A stretch of 62,647 bases of DNA, from the NCBI GenBank assembly GCA_964553105.1, contig CAZKJO010000005.1:1-62647 (forward strand). Direction: 5' to 3'. The notes under the pieces are model-generated. The model made no database searches, was not told the origin of the DNA, and saw only the letters and a program-made list of their open reading frames with translations. Made by a program: the position numbers and the translations under genes. Source of the DNA: Profundicola sp964553105. Its GTDB lineage: Bacteria > Bacteroidota > Bacteroidia > Flavobacteriales > Weeksellaceae. This document shows, in pieces, positions 52,095 to 61,759 of this stretch (its first letter is position 1; every line of letters starts with the position of its first letter).

Positions 52095-52129
52095 TTAATT
52101 ATTTTTAAAATATGCTATAAAAGTGGATT

Positions 52130-52137
52130 CAAAGATA
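52130..52137 (-). promoter_or_regulatory. -7 box of the threonine dehydrogenase / amino-sugar unit
   Basis: TATCTTTG on the minus strand, 35 nt before the ATG at 52094; probably serves the four downstream genes. Confidence 0.5.
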
Positions 52138-52280
52138 CTATCATTTATAAAATTGGTAAAATCAAATAGGTAATTTATGAATATTATAAGGTTTAGAGCT
52201 TGATTTAGCTCAGCTACTCAAGCTCAACTTAATGAAATTCAGATATATAGCCTTGTTGGTTAAGGAAATATCATAAATAA

Positions 52281-52312
52281 TTGTGAAAATTATAAGCATA
52301 GAGTTATATTTG
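52281..52312 (+). promoter_or_regulatory. Promoter of secDF
   Basis: TTG (52281-52283), 21-nt spacer, TATATTTG (52305-52312), 28 nt before ATG 52341. Confidence 0.6.
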
Positions 52313-52340
52313 CGCGTTAATAAGAACAAACCAAATCAGA

Positions 52341-55313
52341 ATGCAAGGAAAAGGTTTAGTACTCACATTTGCCACAGTGATGGCTCTTATGAGTTTGTAT
52401 TATTTAAGTTTTACATGGTATACCAACAATGTGGAGACCAAAGCTAACAAAGAAGTCCAGTTCAAAATGGATTCTCTGTTGTCTAAATCTCCAGATTTAA
52501 CAGTCGCTGAACGCGAGTCATACCAAAATTCTTTTAAAAATAATACACTAAGTAGATTATCAAAAGACACGTTAAATTTAGGTATTGTAAAATATGATTA
52601 CAATACTGCCAAAGAAAAGGAAATGTCCCTGGGGCTTGACCTTAAAGGTGGTATGAACGTGATTCTTCAAGTATCAATCAGAGATTTATTGTCGGATTTA
52701 GCGGATAAAAGTCAAGATCCTGACTTTTTAGAAGTTTTAAATCGTACTGCTGAAAGGCAAAAAGCCAGTAACGCAGAGTATATTGATGATTTCTTCACAG
52801 AATACAATGCGTATAAGCAAGAAAAAGGAGGCTTAAAATTAGCATCTCCATCTTGGTTTGGTACGCGCAATAATTCAGAATCAATAAACATTAACACATC
52901 TGATGCTCAAGCAGAGAAGGTGATTCGTGATTATATTGAGTCTAAAGTTAGTACAGCATTCCAAGTTATTCGTGCTCGTATTGACCAGTTTGGGGTTACT
53001 CAACCAGTGGTACAGAGAGTAGGAGAGAGCGGTTCAGGTAGAATCTTGGTAGAATTACCAGGTGTTAAAGACACAGATCGTGTTAAGAATTTACTACAAT
53101 CTACAGCAAAACTAGAATTCTGGGAAGCTGTTAGAATGAATAATGATATCGCAGGATATTTTACATCTTTAAGTAATAGACTTTCTGCTGAGTTAGATTC
53201 TACATCAACAGCAGCCCCATTAATTTCTAAAATGATTCCTTCACAAGGTGGAGCGAGTCATGTATTTGTTGTTCCTACTTCTGATACAGCTGAAGTGAAT
53301 AAAGCTATTCATAGTACTGTAGGAAAATCTTTATTGCCAGGTAACTTAAGAAACTTTAAATTCTTGTGGGGTAATAAGACTATAAGAGATGCTGCAAACC
53401 AAGAAACAGATTTATTACCATTATATGCTATCCGTGGAAATGCTAAAAATGAAGCATTGATGGATGGTGGTTATGTTACTTCTGCGAGTGCTGATAGACA
53501 AACTCAAACTTTCGGTAACGAAGTTATGGTGTCGATGCAAATGAACTCTCAAGGAGCTCAGAAATGGTATGAAATAACTAAGCAATTTAACCAAAAACCT
53601 ATAGCTATTGTTTTAGATAACTTGGTTTATAGTGCACCCAATATTAATGAGCCAATTGCAGGAGGAAGATCTCAAATTTCTGGAGACTTTACTTTCAACG
53701 AGGCAAAGGATTTATCAAGTGTATTATCAGCGGGTAGTTTACCAGCTTCTGCAAGCATTATTCAAGCAGACGTGGTTGGTCCATCTTTAGGTAAAGAAGC
53801 TATTCAAGCTGGTATCTTATCATTCGCTATTGCATTAGCTTTAGTGTTTGTTTATATGATTGTATTCTATAGCGGAGCAGGTATAGTTTCTGTTATTGCA
53901 TTAATCACGAACCTATTATTCTTATTCGGAATCTTAGTTTCATTCGGTGCGGTACTTACACTACCAGGTATTGCCGGGGTTGTTTTGACCATTGGTATGG
54001 CGGTGGACGCCAACGTGATTATTTATGAGCGTGTAAAAGAAGAATTGTTTAAGGGTAAATCTCTTAAAGAATCTGTAAGTATTGCTTACTCTTGGAAAGG
54101 TGCTATCTCGGCAATTGTAGATGCTAACGTTACTACATTAATTACTGCGATTGTATTATTCTTCTTTGGAGAAGGTCCAATCAAAGGATTTGCAGTAACC
54201 TTAATGATTGGTATTTTTACTTCATTATTCACATCTGTATTGTTTGCTAAATTATTAATTTATAACAGACTTGATAACGGTAAGAAGGTTTCATTTGGTA
54301 ACAAATTAACCTTAACTTTCTTAAAAGATGCTAAATTTGACTTCTTGAAGTTTAAGAAAACTTCTTATATCATTTCTGCAATTCTTTTATTAATCTCAGT
54401 AGGTTCTTTAGTTACAAGAGGTTTAAACCTTGGTATTGAATTCCAAAATGGTAGAGAATATAAGGTTAGATTCGATCAACCAATCGCCGCTAACGAAGTG
54501 GCTGCTGACCTAGCTAATGTATTTGTTGATGAAGATGGTACACAGTATCACCCAAATGTGGTAACGATTGGTAGTTCAAATCAAATCAAGATTAGTACAA
54601 AATATAAATCAGAAGATGACTCTCAAGAAGTTGATAAAGAAGTAGAAGAGAAGTTATACGAAGGATTGAAGAAATATTTGCCTGCAGATCAATCTTTTGA
54701 TGAGTTTGTGAATGTAGGTGAGACGCAAGGGCAAGCACTTGGATTGGTAGAGTATAGAAAAGTAGGTCCATCTATTGCAGACGACATTACTTATAACGCA
54801 TTCTATTCAGTAGCTTTTGCATTAGCCATGGTATTCCTTTACTTATTGATTCGTTTCCGTAAATGGCAATTCTCTGCAGCCGCTGTATTGGCTGTTTTCC
54901 ACGATTCATTAATCGTATTAGGATTATTCTCTTTATTGCACGGAATTGTACCATTCTCTTTAGAAATCGACGTAGCATTTATTGCAGCAATTCTAACGGT
55001 AATTGGTTACTCTATCAACGATACGGTAATTGTATTCGATAGAATTCGTGAGTTTATGTACGATCATCCAAAAATGTCTTTCGGTAAATTAATCAACGCT
55101 GCGATTAATACGACTTTAACCAGAACAATGAATACTTCATTTACGACCTTATTCGTAATTTTAATAATCTTCATTTTCGGTGGAGAGACAATCCGAAGCT
55201 TTATGTTTGCCTTATTAGTTGGTATCGGAATCGGTACTTACTCTTCAGTTTTCATTGCTTCTTTCTTAGCATACGATTTCTCAAGAAAGACATTAAAGAA
55301 CAGACCCGAATAA
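52341..55313 (+). CDS. secDF: SecDF, fused protein-export membrane protein
   Basis: 990 residues. SecD half: one N-terminal helix, GLDLKGGMNVILQVS (about 98-112), a periplasmic P1 region with VIRARIDQFGVTQPVVQRVG, and five helices with the proton-relay Asp in VLTIGMAVDANVIIYERVKE (about 552-571). SecF half from about 670: LNLGIEFQNGREYKVRF and GYSINDTVIVFDRIREF (about 892-908). It uses the proton gradient to help SecYEG-driven export. The fusion is standard in Bacteroidota. The SecD head is longer than in E. coli. Confidence 0.97.
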   Translation: MQGKGLVLTFATVMALMSLYYLSFTWYTNNVETKANKEVQFKMDSLLSKSPDLTVAERESYQNSFKNNTLSRLSKDTLNLGIVKYDYNTAKEKEMSLGLDLKGGMNVILQVSIRDLLSDLADKSQDPDFLEVLNRTAERQKASNAEYIDDFFTEYNAYKQEKGGLKLASPSWFGTRNNSESININTSDAQAEKVIRDYIESKVSTAFQVIRARIDQFGVTQPVVQRVGESGSGRILVELPGVKDTDRVKNLLQSTAKLEFWEAVRMNNDIAGYFTSLSNRLSAELDSTSTAAPLISKMIPSQGGASHVFVVPTSDTAEVNKAIHSTVGKSLLPGNLRNFKFLWGNKTIRDAANQETDLLPLYAIRGNAKNEALMDGGYVTSASADRQTQTFGNEVMVSMQMNSQGAQKWYEITKQFNQKPIAIVLDNLVYSAPNINEPIAGGRSQISGDFTFNEAKDLSSVLSAGSLPASASIIQADVVGPSLGKEAIQAGILSFAIALALVFVYMIVFYSGAGIVSVIALITNLLFLFGILVSFGAVLTLPGIAGVVLTIGMAVDANVIIYERVKEELFKGKSLKESVSIAYSWKGAISAIVDANVTTLITAIVLFFFGEGPIKGFAVTLMIGIFTSLFTSVLFAKLLIYNRLDNGKKVSFGNKLTLTFLKDAKFDFLKFKKTSYIISAILLLISVGSLVTRGLNLGIEFQNGREYKVRFDQPIAANEVAADLANVFVDEDGTQYHPNVVTIGSSNQIKISTKYKSEDDSQEVDKEVEEKLYEGLKKYLPADQSFDEFVNVGETQGQALGLVEYRKVGPSIADDITYNAFYSVAFALAMVFLYLLIRFRKWQFSAAAVLAVFHDSLIVLGLFSLLHGIVPFSLEIDVAFIAAILTVIGYSINDTVIVFDRIREFMYDHPKMSFGKLINAAINTTLTRTMNTSFTTLFVILIIFIFGGETIRSFMFALLVGIGIGTYSSVFIASFLAYDFSRKTLKNRPE

Positions 55314-55339
55314 TTTTATATTATTCCAATGAGGACTAT

Positions 55340-55373
55340 AAAATCTCGTTCAGAAATGGACGAGATTTTTTTA
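55340..55373 (+). terminator. Intrinsic terminator after secDF
   Basis: Stem AAAATCTCGT / ACGAGATTTT (55340-55349 with 55360-55369) with two more pairs around AGAAAT, then T run. Confidence 0.9.
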
Positions 55374-55376
55374 TGC

Positions 55377-55476
55377 NNNNNNNNNNNNNNNNNNNNNNNN
55401 NNNNNNNNNNNNNNNNNNNNNNNNNNNNNNNNNNNNNNNNNNNNNNNNNNNNNNNNNNNNNNNNNNNNNNNNNNNN
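55377..55476. other. Scaffold gap (100 N) between secDF and the T9SS protein
   Basis: Exactly 100 N; the stop codon of the minus-strand gene begins at the first base after it. Flanks are not duplicates. Confidence 0.95.
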
Positions 55477-57054
55477 TTATTTCTTAATGAATTTAGTAGT
55501 ATTAACTTTACCTGACATATCTTCTACTTGAAGAACATATGTACCAGGAGCTAAGCTCTCTACATTAACTGAGTTATTAGATCTTAAAACTTTCATTTGT
55601 TGACCTAATACATTATAAACTTTTACGTTTTTAACGTCAGTTCCTTTAATGTTAAGCTCTTTGCTCGTAGGGTTTGGATAAACACTAAACTTAGACAATG
55701 TTAAATCATTTGTACCTAAAGAATTAATACTAATTGTATAGTCTTCTGCTTGTCCAAAACTTGTAGCAGCACAAGGGTCTAAAAAATTTGTAGTTCCAAA
55801 AATCTTCTTAACTCTCATTCTAGTTTCTCCTAGCATAGCATCTGCTGGAACACTAATATCATGAGTAGCCTGGATGTCATCAAGACCTGTAGAATTAGTG
55901 ATTTCTTCCGTTACTTGATAAGTTTCATCAGCACTAAATGTACCATCCTGATTCCAATCAATAAATACAGCAAATCTATTAGTATAAGCTCCAGAAGTAT
56001 TACCTTTCAAGGTAATTTGGTAAGTTTCACCTTGTTCAACTGTACCAACCTGATCGATAAAGTCTTCGTGACTAATCGTGCTATCTGCTGCAGAAGAATT
56101 ATCGATTCCTGCGAATCCAACATATGTAATCGCTTCAACAAAAGTGAATTCTAACGGCCCACAATATGGACTAAAAGCAGAAGGAGCTGTTGTGAAACTA
56201 AATACTTCACACTCTTCAGACGTTCCGAATAAATTGTTTGCAACTACATACCAATAATAAGTTGTATCATTTAGAACACCTGTTAAAGTAATACTCGTTT
56301 CAGTTGTATTTCCGACATTTGTCATGTCATCCATGCTGGTTCCGATATAGAAGGTATAATTTTCTACTTCCCCACCAGTTGTTGGAGCTTCCCATGTAAA
56401 AGTAACTTCACCAATAGCATCAACATCTGTAGCTTCATCAGCTGGCGTAATCAAGCTTGGGCAACTTGGAGCCTCTCCTGATAATTCTTCAACAGAAATG
56501 TTGTCAAGTAATAAAACAAATTTGTCAGTAGAATTGTTAACCCATGCTAAACGAATGGTTTGTCCAGCGTAATCTGCCAATGAAGATACTCTAGTTGTCC
56601 ATTCACCGTTTTCCTGTGCAATGCTGAATAAATTTTCAGTGAAATCAGCGATTGTAGTTCCCGCAGTTGGAGACACCATTAAATTATATCCATCAGGATA
56701 AGCAGGGTCTTGTGCTTTTGCATCCCACTTAACAGAAATATCACCCGTTGCTGGTATGCTAATTTCGGGTGAAATTAACCAGTCATCAGATTGTCCTGCA
56801 GGGTCGTACCATGATGTACTAGCCGCAGCAAAGTCCCCATCTGGTCCTCCATAATTAGGTGCTTCACCACCTCTGTCTTTAATAACCCACCCAGTTAGAA
56901 AATCACTAACTGGTTCTGCTGGTGTATTACCATCATTGTCAATGATAATCCATTCAGCAACCCCTGGGCCATCACCATCCCAATTTTCTTGGAAAACTTG
57001 GCCGTTTACATTCGCAAGAAATAAGGCTCCTGCTAATAGTAAAAATTTTTTCAT
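55477..57054 (-). CDS. T9SS-exported cell-surface protein (cleaved-adhesin-like, FnIII, GEVED)
   Basis: 525 residues. Signal peptide (to about residue 18), a choice-of-anchor J/cleaved-adhesin-like beta-sandwich (about 20-190: VFQENWDGDGPG, WLISPEISIPATGDISVKWD), a fibronectin type III domain (about 200-290: TFTWEAPTTGGEVENYTFYI), a GEVED domain (about 340-450: VFIDWNQDGTFSADETYQ, FGQAEDYTI), and a type A sorting domain (SVYPNPTSKELNIKG to FIKK). Exported through the type IX system; likely surface or adhesion protein. Confidence 0.88.
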   Translation of the reverse strand: MKKFLLLAGALFLANVNGQVFQENWDGDGPGVAEWIIIDNDGNTPAEPVSDFLTGWVIKDRGGEAPNYGGPDGDFAAASTSWYDPAGQSDDWLISPEISIPATGDISVKWDAKAQDPAYPDGYNLMVSPTAGTTIADFTENLFSIAQENGEWTTRVSSLADYAGQTIRLAWVNNSTDKFVLLLDNISVEELSGEAPSCPSLITPADEATDVDAIGEVTFTWEAPTTGGEVENYTFYIGTSMDDMTNVGNTTETSITLTGVLNDTTYYWYVVANNLFGTSEECEVFSFTTAPSAFSPYCGPLEFTFVEAITYVGFAGIDNSSAADSTISHEDFIDQVGTVEQGETYQITLKGNTSGAYTNRFAVFIDWNQDGTFSADETYQVTEEITNSTGLDDIQATHDISVPADAMLGETRMRVKKIFGTTNFLDPCAATSFGQAEDYTISINSLGTNDLTLSKFSVYPNPTSKELNIKGTDVKNVKVYNVLGQQMKVLRSNNSVNVESLAPGTYVLQVEDMSGKVNTTKFIKK

Positions 57055-57447
57055 AATATTTGATTTTAAAATTCAAGGTAAATTTAATCATTATATCACA
57101 GAATATCAAAAAGTACATTGTTTAATGATAAGCTAAAGAAACATCGAAATGCGATATTAATAATATTAAATCAATATTACTTGAATTGAAGTGTCAAAAT
57201 TTACGATTTACTTAAAAATATGCCGATTGAATGAAATTTCTTTAAAATGAGTTGGGGAATTTTATTAAATATTTTTATTCACTTTAATTATGATTCTATA
57301 CCTAATTCAGTTTTTTTTTATTAATAAATGACTAATGGTCAATATTTTATGAATTTATAATATTGGAATTTAAAACATTTTATATGTTGAACGTGGGAAA
57401 GTAATGCGTATTACAAAATCATATTTATTTTATATATATTTACACCT
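57055..57447. other. AT-rich divergent intergenic region
   Basis: 393 bases between the T9SS protein and the PIG-L gene. It holds -7-like boxes for both: TAAATTTA on the minus strand (about 57082-57089) and TATATTTA at 57435-57442, the latter ending 5 nt before ATG 57448. A weak inverted repeat CAATATT / AATATTG lies at 57340-57365. No open frame or structured RNA seen. Confidence 0.4.
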
Positions 57448-59877
57448 ATGAAAAGAAGTATGTTTGCGTTACTCATCCTTTGTTTGAGTCCGTTCTATGC
57501 ACAATCCACAGCCAATTCTTCTTCAGAGATTTACCATGACTTACTTAGGTTGCAAAAGAATGCAAGTGTCATGTATTTAGCAGCACATCCCGATGATGAA
57601 AACACCAAAATTATCTCTTGGCTCACCCATGATCAGCATTTAGATGCTGTTTATTTATCTTTAACGCGAGGCGATGGCGGACAAAATTTAATTGGAAATG
57701 AAATAGGTGATATGCTTGGCTTATTAAGAACCCAAGAATTACTTGAAGCTCGTAAAGTTGATAAGGGAAGACAATGGTTTACACGTGCAGTAGATTTTGG
57801 ATATTCTAAAACAGCTACTGAAACGCTGAAAATATGGGATAAGCAAAAGATTTTAGCGGATGTTGTTTGGGCTATTCGCAAAAACAAACCAGAAGTAATT
57901 ATTACGAGATTTAGTCCAGATTCTAATGGAGATACTCATGGGCATCATACCGCCTCGGCGATACTAGCAATGGAGGCTTTTGATCTTGCCGCAGATAAGA
58001 ATGCATTTCCAGAACAGTTAAAACATGTATCAACTTGGCAAGTAAAGCGTATGTTTTTTAATACAAGCTGGTGGTTTTATGGTAGCCAAGAGAAGTTTGA
58101 ACAGGCAGATAAAACCGGAATGCTTTCGGTGGACGTAGGAACTTATTTCCCTCTATTGGGAATGTCGAATAATGAGATTTCGGCTCTTAGTCGTAGCAAA
58201 CATGCGTGTCAAGGATTTGGTATGGCGACAGAAAGAGGTTCGCAAGTTGAATGGCTAAAACTTCTCAAAGGAAGTATGCCTACCAATAATAATATGTTTC
58301 AAGGAATTGATTTAGGCTGGAAAAACAAAAAAATACAATCTAAAATAGATAAAATCATTCAACAATATGATTTTAAAGATCCAGAAAAATCAACAAAGGA
58401 TTTAGTTGCTTTATACAATTTAGCTTTAAAGGAGAATGTTGATGAAATTAAGTTGAGTCAAATCAAGAATCTTATCCTTGCTATCAATGGTATTTATATG
58501 GAGTGGACAACGCCAGCTGCCTTTGGTACCAATGACGAAATTGTTCAAACTCATTTAGAAGTGAGCAATAGAGGTAACAAAAAATTGATTATTAAGACAA
58601 ATAATGAAGAGAATTCAGTAGCTGTTAACCAGGCTTTTAAATCAAAGTTTGATTTTAGCTTACAGCAGGATAAATTCGATACGCCTTATTGGTTAGTTAA
58701 TAAAACTAATAATGCGCTTTATAATATTGATCAATTAACCGACATTGGACAAGCTGAGATTTTAAATCCTGTTAAGTTACCAATCACATTAAATATCGCT
58801 GGACAAGATTTTAATTTTGAACTTCCGCTTCAACAGAAATTTGTAGATCCAGCCATTGGTGAGATTTATGAACCTTTTTATGTAGTTCCTGCTTTGGTAG
58901 CGAACTTTCCTCAAGAAAATTTTATCTTCAATGACGTTGAGAAAACTATTGAAGTTGCTGTGAAAAGCTTTGTAGAAGGTCGAGAAGTTAAAATTCAATT
59001 AGACACAAATAATGATTGGAAGGTTTCGCCGGCACAGACTTATACTACAGGTCCAATTGGCGAAACAAGAAAGTTTAGATTCAATGTTCAGCCTAAAGCG
59101 AATGCTGAGGCCGCTGTTCTAAGTGCTGTGGTTACATCGGGGACTAAGACCTATAGACAATCATTAGACATAGTCAATTATGATCATATTAAGCGACAAA
59201 TTAGGTTAAGAGATGCTTCCACCAAATTGGGCAATCTTGATTTTAAACAACCAAATGTGAAATTGGCTTATATTCAAGGTTCGGGAGATGAAATTCCTGC
59301 TAACTTAAGAGAAGTTGGTTTGACAGTAAATGAATTAGACATTAATTTATGGAATCATGCAAGCTTAGAGAATTATGATGTGGTGATGATTGGAATTCGT
59401 GCGTTTAACACATTAGATAAATTGAGTTTTATTAAAAATGATTTGTTTGATTTTGTGGAAAAGGGCGGCGTAGTTATCGTTCAATACAATACCAATCGTG
59501 GTTTGGTAACCGAAGAGATAGCACCTTTTGACTTGAAATTGGGTAGAGATAGAATTGCTGAAGAAGATGCTGATTTAAAAATATTAGAACCTAAACATCC
59601 AATTTTTAATCATCCGAATAAAATCACTCAAAAAGACTTTAGTAATTGGGTTCAAGAAAGAGGATTGTACTTTGCTGACTCATGGGATCATCGTTTTACG
59701 CCATTATTAGAAGGAAATGATACAGGCGAAGACCCAAAACAAGGTATTTTATTGGTTGCTAACCACGGAAAAGGTCATTTTATTTACACTGGAATTTCAT
59801 TCTTCAGGCAACTGCCTGCGGGAGTTCCTGGAGCTTACAGATTATTAATGAATATGTTAGCTTTAGGCGAGGATTAA
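57448..59877 (+). CDS. Secreted PIG-L family deacetylase fused to an amidotransferase-like domain
   Basis: 809 residues. Signal peptide (FALLILCLSPFYAQS), then a LmbE/PIG-L N-deacetylase domain (about 35-280) with zinc motif AHPDDE (46-51), TRGDGGQNLIGNEIGDMLG, and the second ligand region DTHGHHTAS (about 162-170). A central beta-rich region (about 350-590) follows. The C-terminal domain (about 605-809: VKLAYIQGSGDEIP, YDVVMIGIRAFNT, GGVVIVQYNTNRG) resembles a class I glutamine-amidotransferase fold without a clear catalytic Cys. Probably deacetylates an N-acetyl sugar outside the cytoplasm. Gene order with a symporter suggests the product is imported. Confidence 0.87.
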   Translation: MKRSMFALLILCLSPFYAQSTANSSSEIYHDLLRLQKNASVMYLAAHPDDENTKIISWLTHDQHLDAVYLSLTRGDGGQNLIGNEIGDMLGLLRTQELLEARKVDKGRQWFTRAVDFGYSKTATETLKIWDKQKILADVVWAIRKNKPEVIITRFSPDSNGDTHGHHTASAILAMEAFDLAADKNAFPEQLKHVSTWQVKRMFFNTSWWFYGSQEKFEQADKTGMLSVDVGTYFPLLGMSNNEISALSRSKHACQGFGMATERGSQVEWLKLLKGSMPTNNNMFQGIDLGWKNKKIQSKIDKIIQQYDFKDPEKSTKDLVALYNLALKENVDEIKLSQIKNLILAINGIYMEWTTPAAFGTNDEIVQTHLEVSNRGNKKLIIKTNNEENSVAVNQAFKSKFDFSLQQDKFDTPYWLVNKTNNALYNIDQLTDIGQAEILNPVKLPITLNIAGQDFNFELPLQQKFVDPAIGEIYEPFYVVPALVANFPQENFIFNDVEKTIEVAVKSFVEGREVKIQLDTNNDWKVSPAQTYTTGPIGETRKFRFNVQPKANAEAAVLSAVVTSGTKTYRQSLDIVNYDHIKRQIRLRDASTKLGNLDFKQPNVKLAYIQGSGDEIPANLREVGLTVNELDINLWNHASLENYDVVMIGIRAFNTLDKLSFIKNDLFDFVEKGGVVIVQYNTNRGLVTEEIAPFDLKLGRDRIAEEDADLKILEPKHPIFNHPNKITQKDFSNWVQERGLYFADSWDHRFTPLLEGNDTGEDPKQGILLVANHGKGHFIYTGISFFRQLPAGVPGAYRLLMNMLALGED

Positions 59878-59896
59878 TTTTTAAGTACTATTCAAT

Positions 59897-60007
59897 ATGG
59901 AGCAGAAGGAAAAGGAGGTAAATTGGAATAAGATATACATCATATTATTAGTTCTTAACCTATTGATAATTATAGGTTTAGTTATCTTTCAAAATGTATA
60001 CGCATGA
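59897..60007 (+). CDS. 36-residue single-span membrane peptide coupled to the symporter
   Basis: Short gene: a charged N-terminus (MEQKEKEVNWNK) followed by one hydrophobic helix (YIILLVLNLLIIIGLVIF) and NVYA. The ATG follows the PIG-L stop by 19 bases and its stop overlaps the symporter start (ATGA), the tightest form of coupling. Small membrane proteins encoded just before SSS transporters (for example YjcH with ActP, YhdT with PanF) are known; a structural partner role here is inferred. Confidence 0.75.
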   Translation: MEQKEKEVNWNKIYIILLVLNLLIIIGLVIFQNVYA

Positions 60008-61683
60008 AGAATTTAGACTGGATTGTACTTATTTCGGTATTGGTTTTTATTGTTGTTTATGGAATTTGGAAAACCAGAAAAGCAAGTTCGACTTCATTTT
60101 TAAGTGGTAAAGAAAATCCATGGTGGATGGTTGGTTTGAGTATCATGGCCACCCAAGCCAGTGCGATTACTTTCTTATCTACTCCTGGACAGGCTTTTCA
60201 TGATGGTTTAGGCTTTGTGCAATTTTATTTAGGACTTCCACTTGCGATGGTGATTCTAAGTATTTTTGTGCTGCCGCGTTTCTTTAAAATGAAAGTTTTT
60301 ACGGCTTACGAATACCTAGAAAAACGCTTTGGCTTGCCTACGAGGATTCTTACGGCTTGTTTATTCCTTATACAACGTGGTTTAGCGGCTGGAATTACCA
60401 TTTTCGCTCCTGCGATTATACTTTCTACCATTTTAGGATGGAACCTCTTATACACGAATTTAGTTATCGGAATTACGGTGATTATTTATACGCTCGTGGG
60501 TGGTACATCGGCCGTGAGTCAAACGCAAAAGCAGCAGATGATTGTGATCTTCGTGGGAATGTTTTTGGCTTTTTATCTAATTATAAATGGATTGCCAATG
60601 AAGTTTGACGAAGCTCTGAGTTTAGCAGGAGAAATGGGAAAACTTGAGGCTGTAAATTTTGAATTTGATTTAAATAATCGCTACAATATTTGGTCGGCGT
60701 TCTTGGGCGGAACTTTTTTATTTTTAAGTTATTTCGGAACTGACCAGAGCCAAGTACAGCGTTATCTAACAGGAAAAAGTCTGAAGCAGGCTCGTTTGGG
60801 CTTGTTGTTTAATGGATTGTTTAAGATACCTATGCAGTTCTTTATTTTGTTGACAGGTGTAATGGTGTTTATCTTTTTTCAATTCGAAAAGACTCCATTA
60901 CATTTCAATCCAATGACAGAAGTTGTAATGCAAGACGATGCTGAATTTTTAGAGATTCAAGATAAATATGATGCCGTTTTTGATTTAAAACAACAAGCAA
61001 TTACGGATTGGAAAATTAATGATTCCAAAGAAGCTTTACAGGATATCATTCAATTTGAAAAGCAAGAAACTCAACTAAGAGATGATTTAAAGACTGTAAT
61101 TCAAGATAAAGCTCCTACGATTGAAGCGAATGATAAGGATTATGTTTTTATCTATTATATTTTGAATTACTTGCCTACCGGAGTAGTAGGTTTATTGATT
61201 GCAGTTATTTTATCAGCTGCTATGAGTTCTACTTCGTCTGAATTAAATGCATTGGCTACGACATCTGTGGTAGATATATACAAGAGAAATTTCAATCCCA
61301 ATATTTCCGATAGAAAATATTTAGCAGCCTCTAGATGGTTTACGCTTTTTTGGGGTTCAGTGGCTATATTTTTTGCTGTGAATGCAAGTCTTTTTGAGAA
61401 TTTAATACAAGCAGTAAATATAATAGGTTCCTTGTTCTATGGGACTATTCTAGGCGTATTTGCCATAGCCTTCTTATTCCCGAAAATTGGTGGTCGCGCA
61501 ACGATGACAAGTATTTTAATTGTTGAACCTGTCATTATCTTATTATATTTTCTAAATAAATATGATATAATCGAACTGGAGTTTCTATGGCTTAATCCAA
61601 TTGGATGTTTATTAATGATCTTAGTTGCCACTATAGTTCAAGGTGGAATAGGAGGTGTGGAGCGAATAAGAAATAGAGCTTAA
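60004..61683 (+). CDS. Sodium:solute symporter (SSS family)
   Basis: 559 residues, about 13 helices. SSS features: GKENPWWMVGLSIMATQASA (about 36-55), GLAAGITIFAPAIILS and the Na-binding region AVILSAAMSSTSSELNALAT (about 400-419). A hydrophilic stretch of about 80 residues rich in Asp/Glu/Lys/Gln (about 305-385, DDAEFLEIQDKYDAVFDLKQ) is inserted between helices. Substrate is unknown; the neighbouring PIG-L deacetylase points to an amino sugar or sugar conjugate. Confidence 0.92.
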   Translation: MKNLDWIVLISVLVFIVVYGIWKTRKASSTSFLSGKENPWWMVGLSIMATQASAITFLSTPGQAFHDGLGFVQFYLGLPLAMVILSIFVLPRFFKMKVFTAYEYLEKRFGLPTRILTACLFLIQRGLAAGITIFAPAIILSTILGWNLLYTNLVIGITVIIYTLVGGTSAVSQTQKQQMIVIFVGMFLAFYLIINGLPMKFDEALSLAGEMGKLEAVNFEFDLNNRYNIWSAFLGGTFLFLSYFGTDQSQVQRYLTGKSLKQARLGLLFNGLFKIPMQFFILLTGVMVFIFFQFEKTPLHFNPMTEVVMQDDAEFLEIQDKYDAVFDLKQQAITDWKINDSKEALQDIIQFEKQETQLRDDLKTVIQDKAPTIEANDKDYVFIYYILNYLPTGVVGLLIAVILSAAMSSTSSELNALATTSVVDIYKRNFNPNISDRKYLAASRWFTLFWGSVAIFFAVNASLFENLIQAVNIIGSLFYGTILGVFAIAFLFPKIGGRATMTSILIVEPVIILLYFLNKYDIIELEFLWLNPIGCLLMILVATIVQGGIGGVERIRNRA

Positions 61684-61705
61684 TAACTTTAAGTTTAAAA
61701 CATAA

Positions 61706-61739
61706 AAAAGGACACTTATATTAAATTAGGTGTCCTTTT
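61706..61739. terminator. Bidirectional intrinsic terminator between convergent genes
   Basis: Perfect 10-bp stem AAAAGGACAC / GTGTCCTTTT (61706-61715 with 61730-61739), with A and T runs on the two sides, between the symporter and the DUF2911 gene. Confidence 0.9.
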
Positions 61740-61759
61740 AAATTTTGCAGTAATTTTAA

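Noticed and set aside
55861..56154. Open frame of 97 codons on the + strand inside the T9SS protein gene
   Set aside because: Antisense shadow of a well-supported gene, Ser/Ile-rich with no family character.
57340..57365. Inverted repeat CAATATT / AATATTG upstream of the PIG-L gene
   Set aside because: Short and AT-only; expected by chance in such a base composition.
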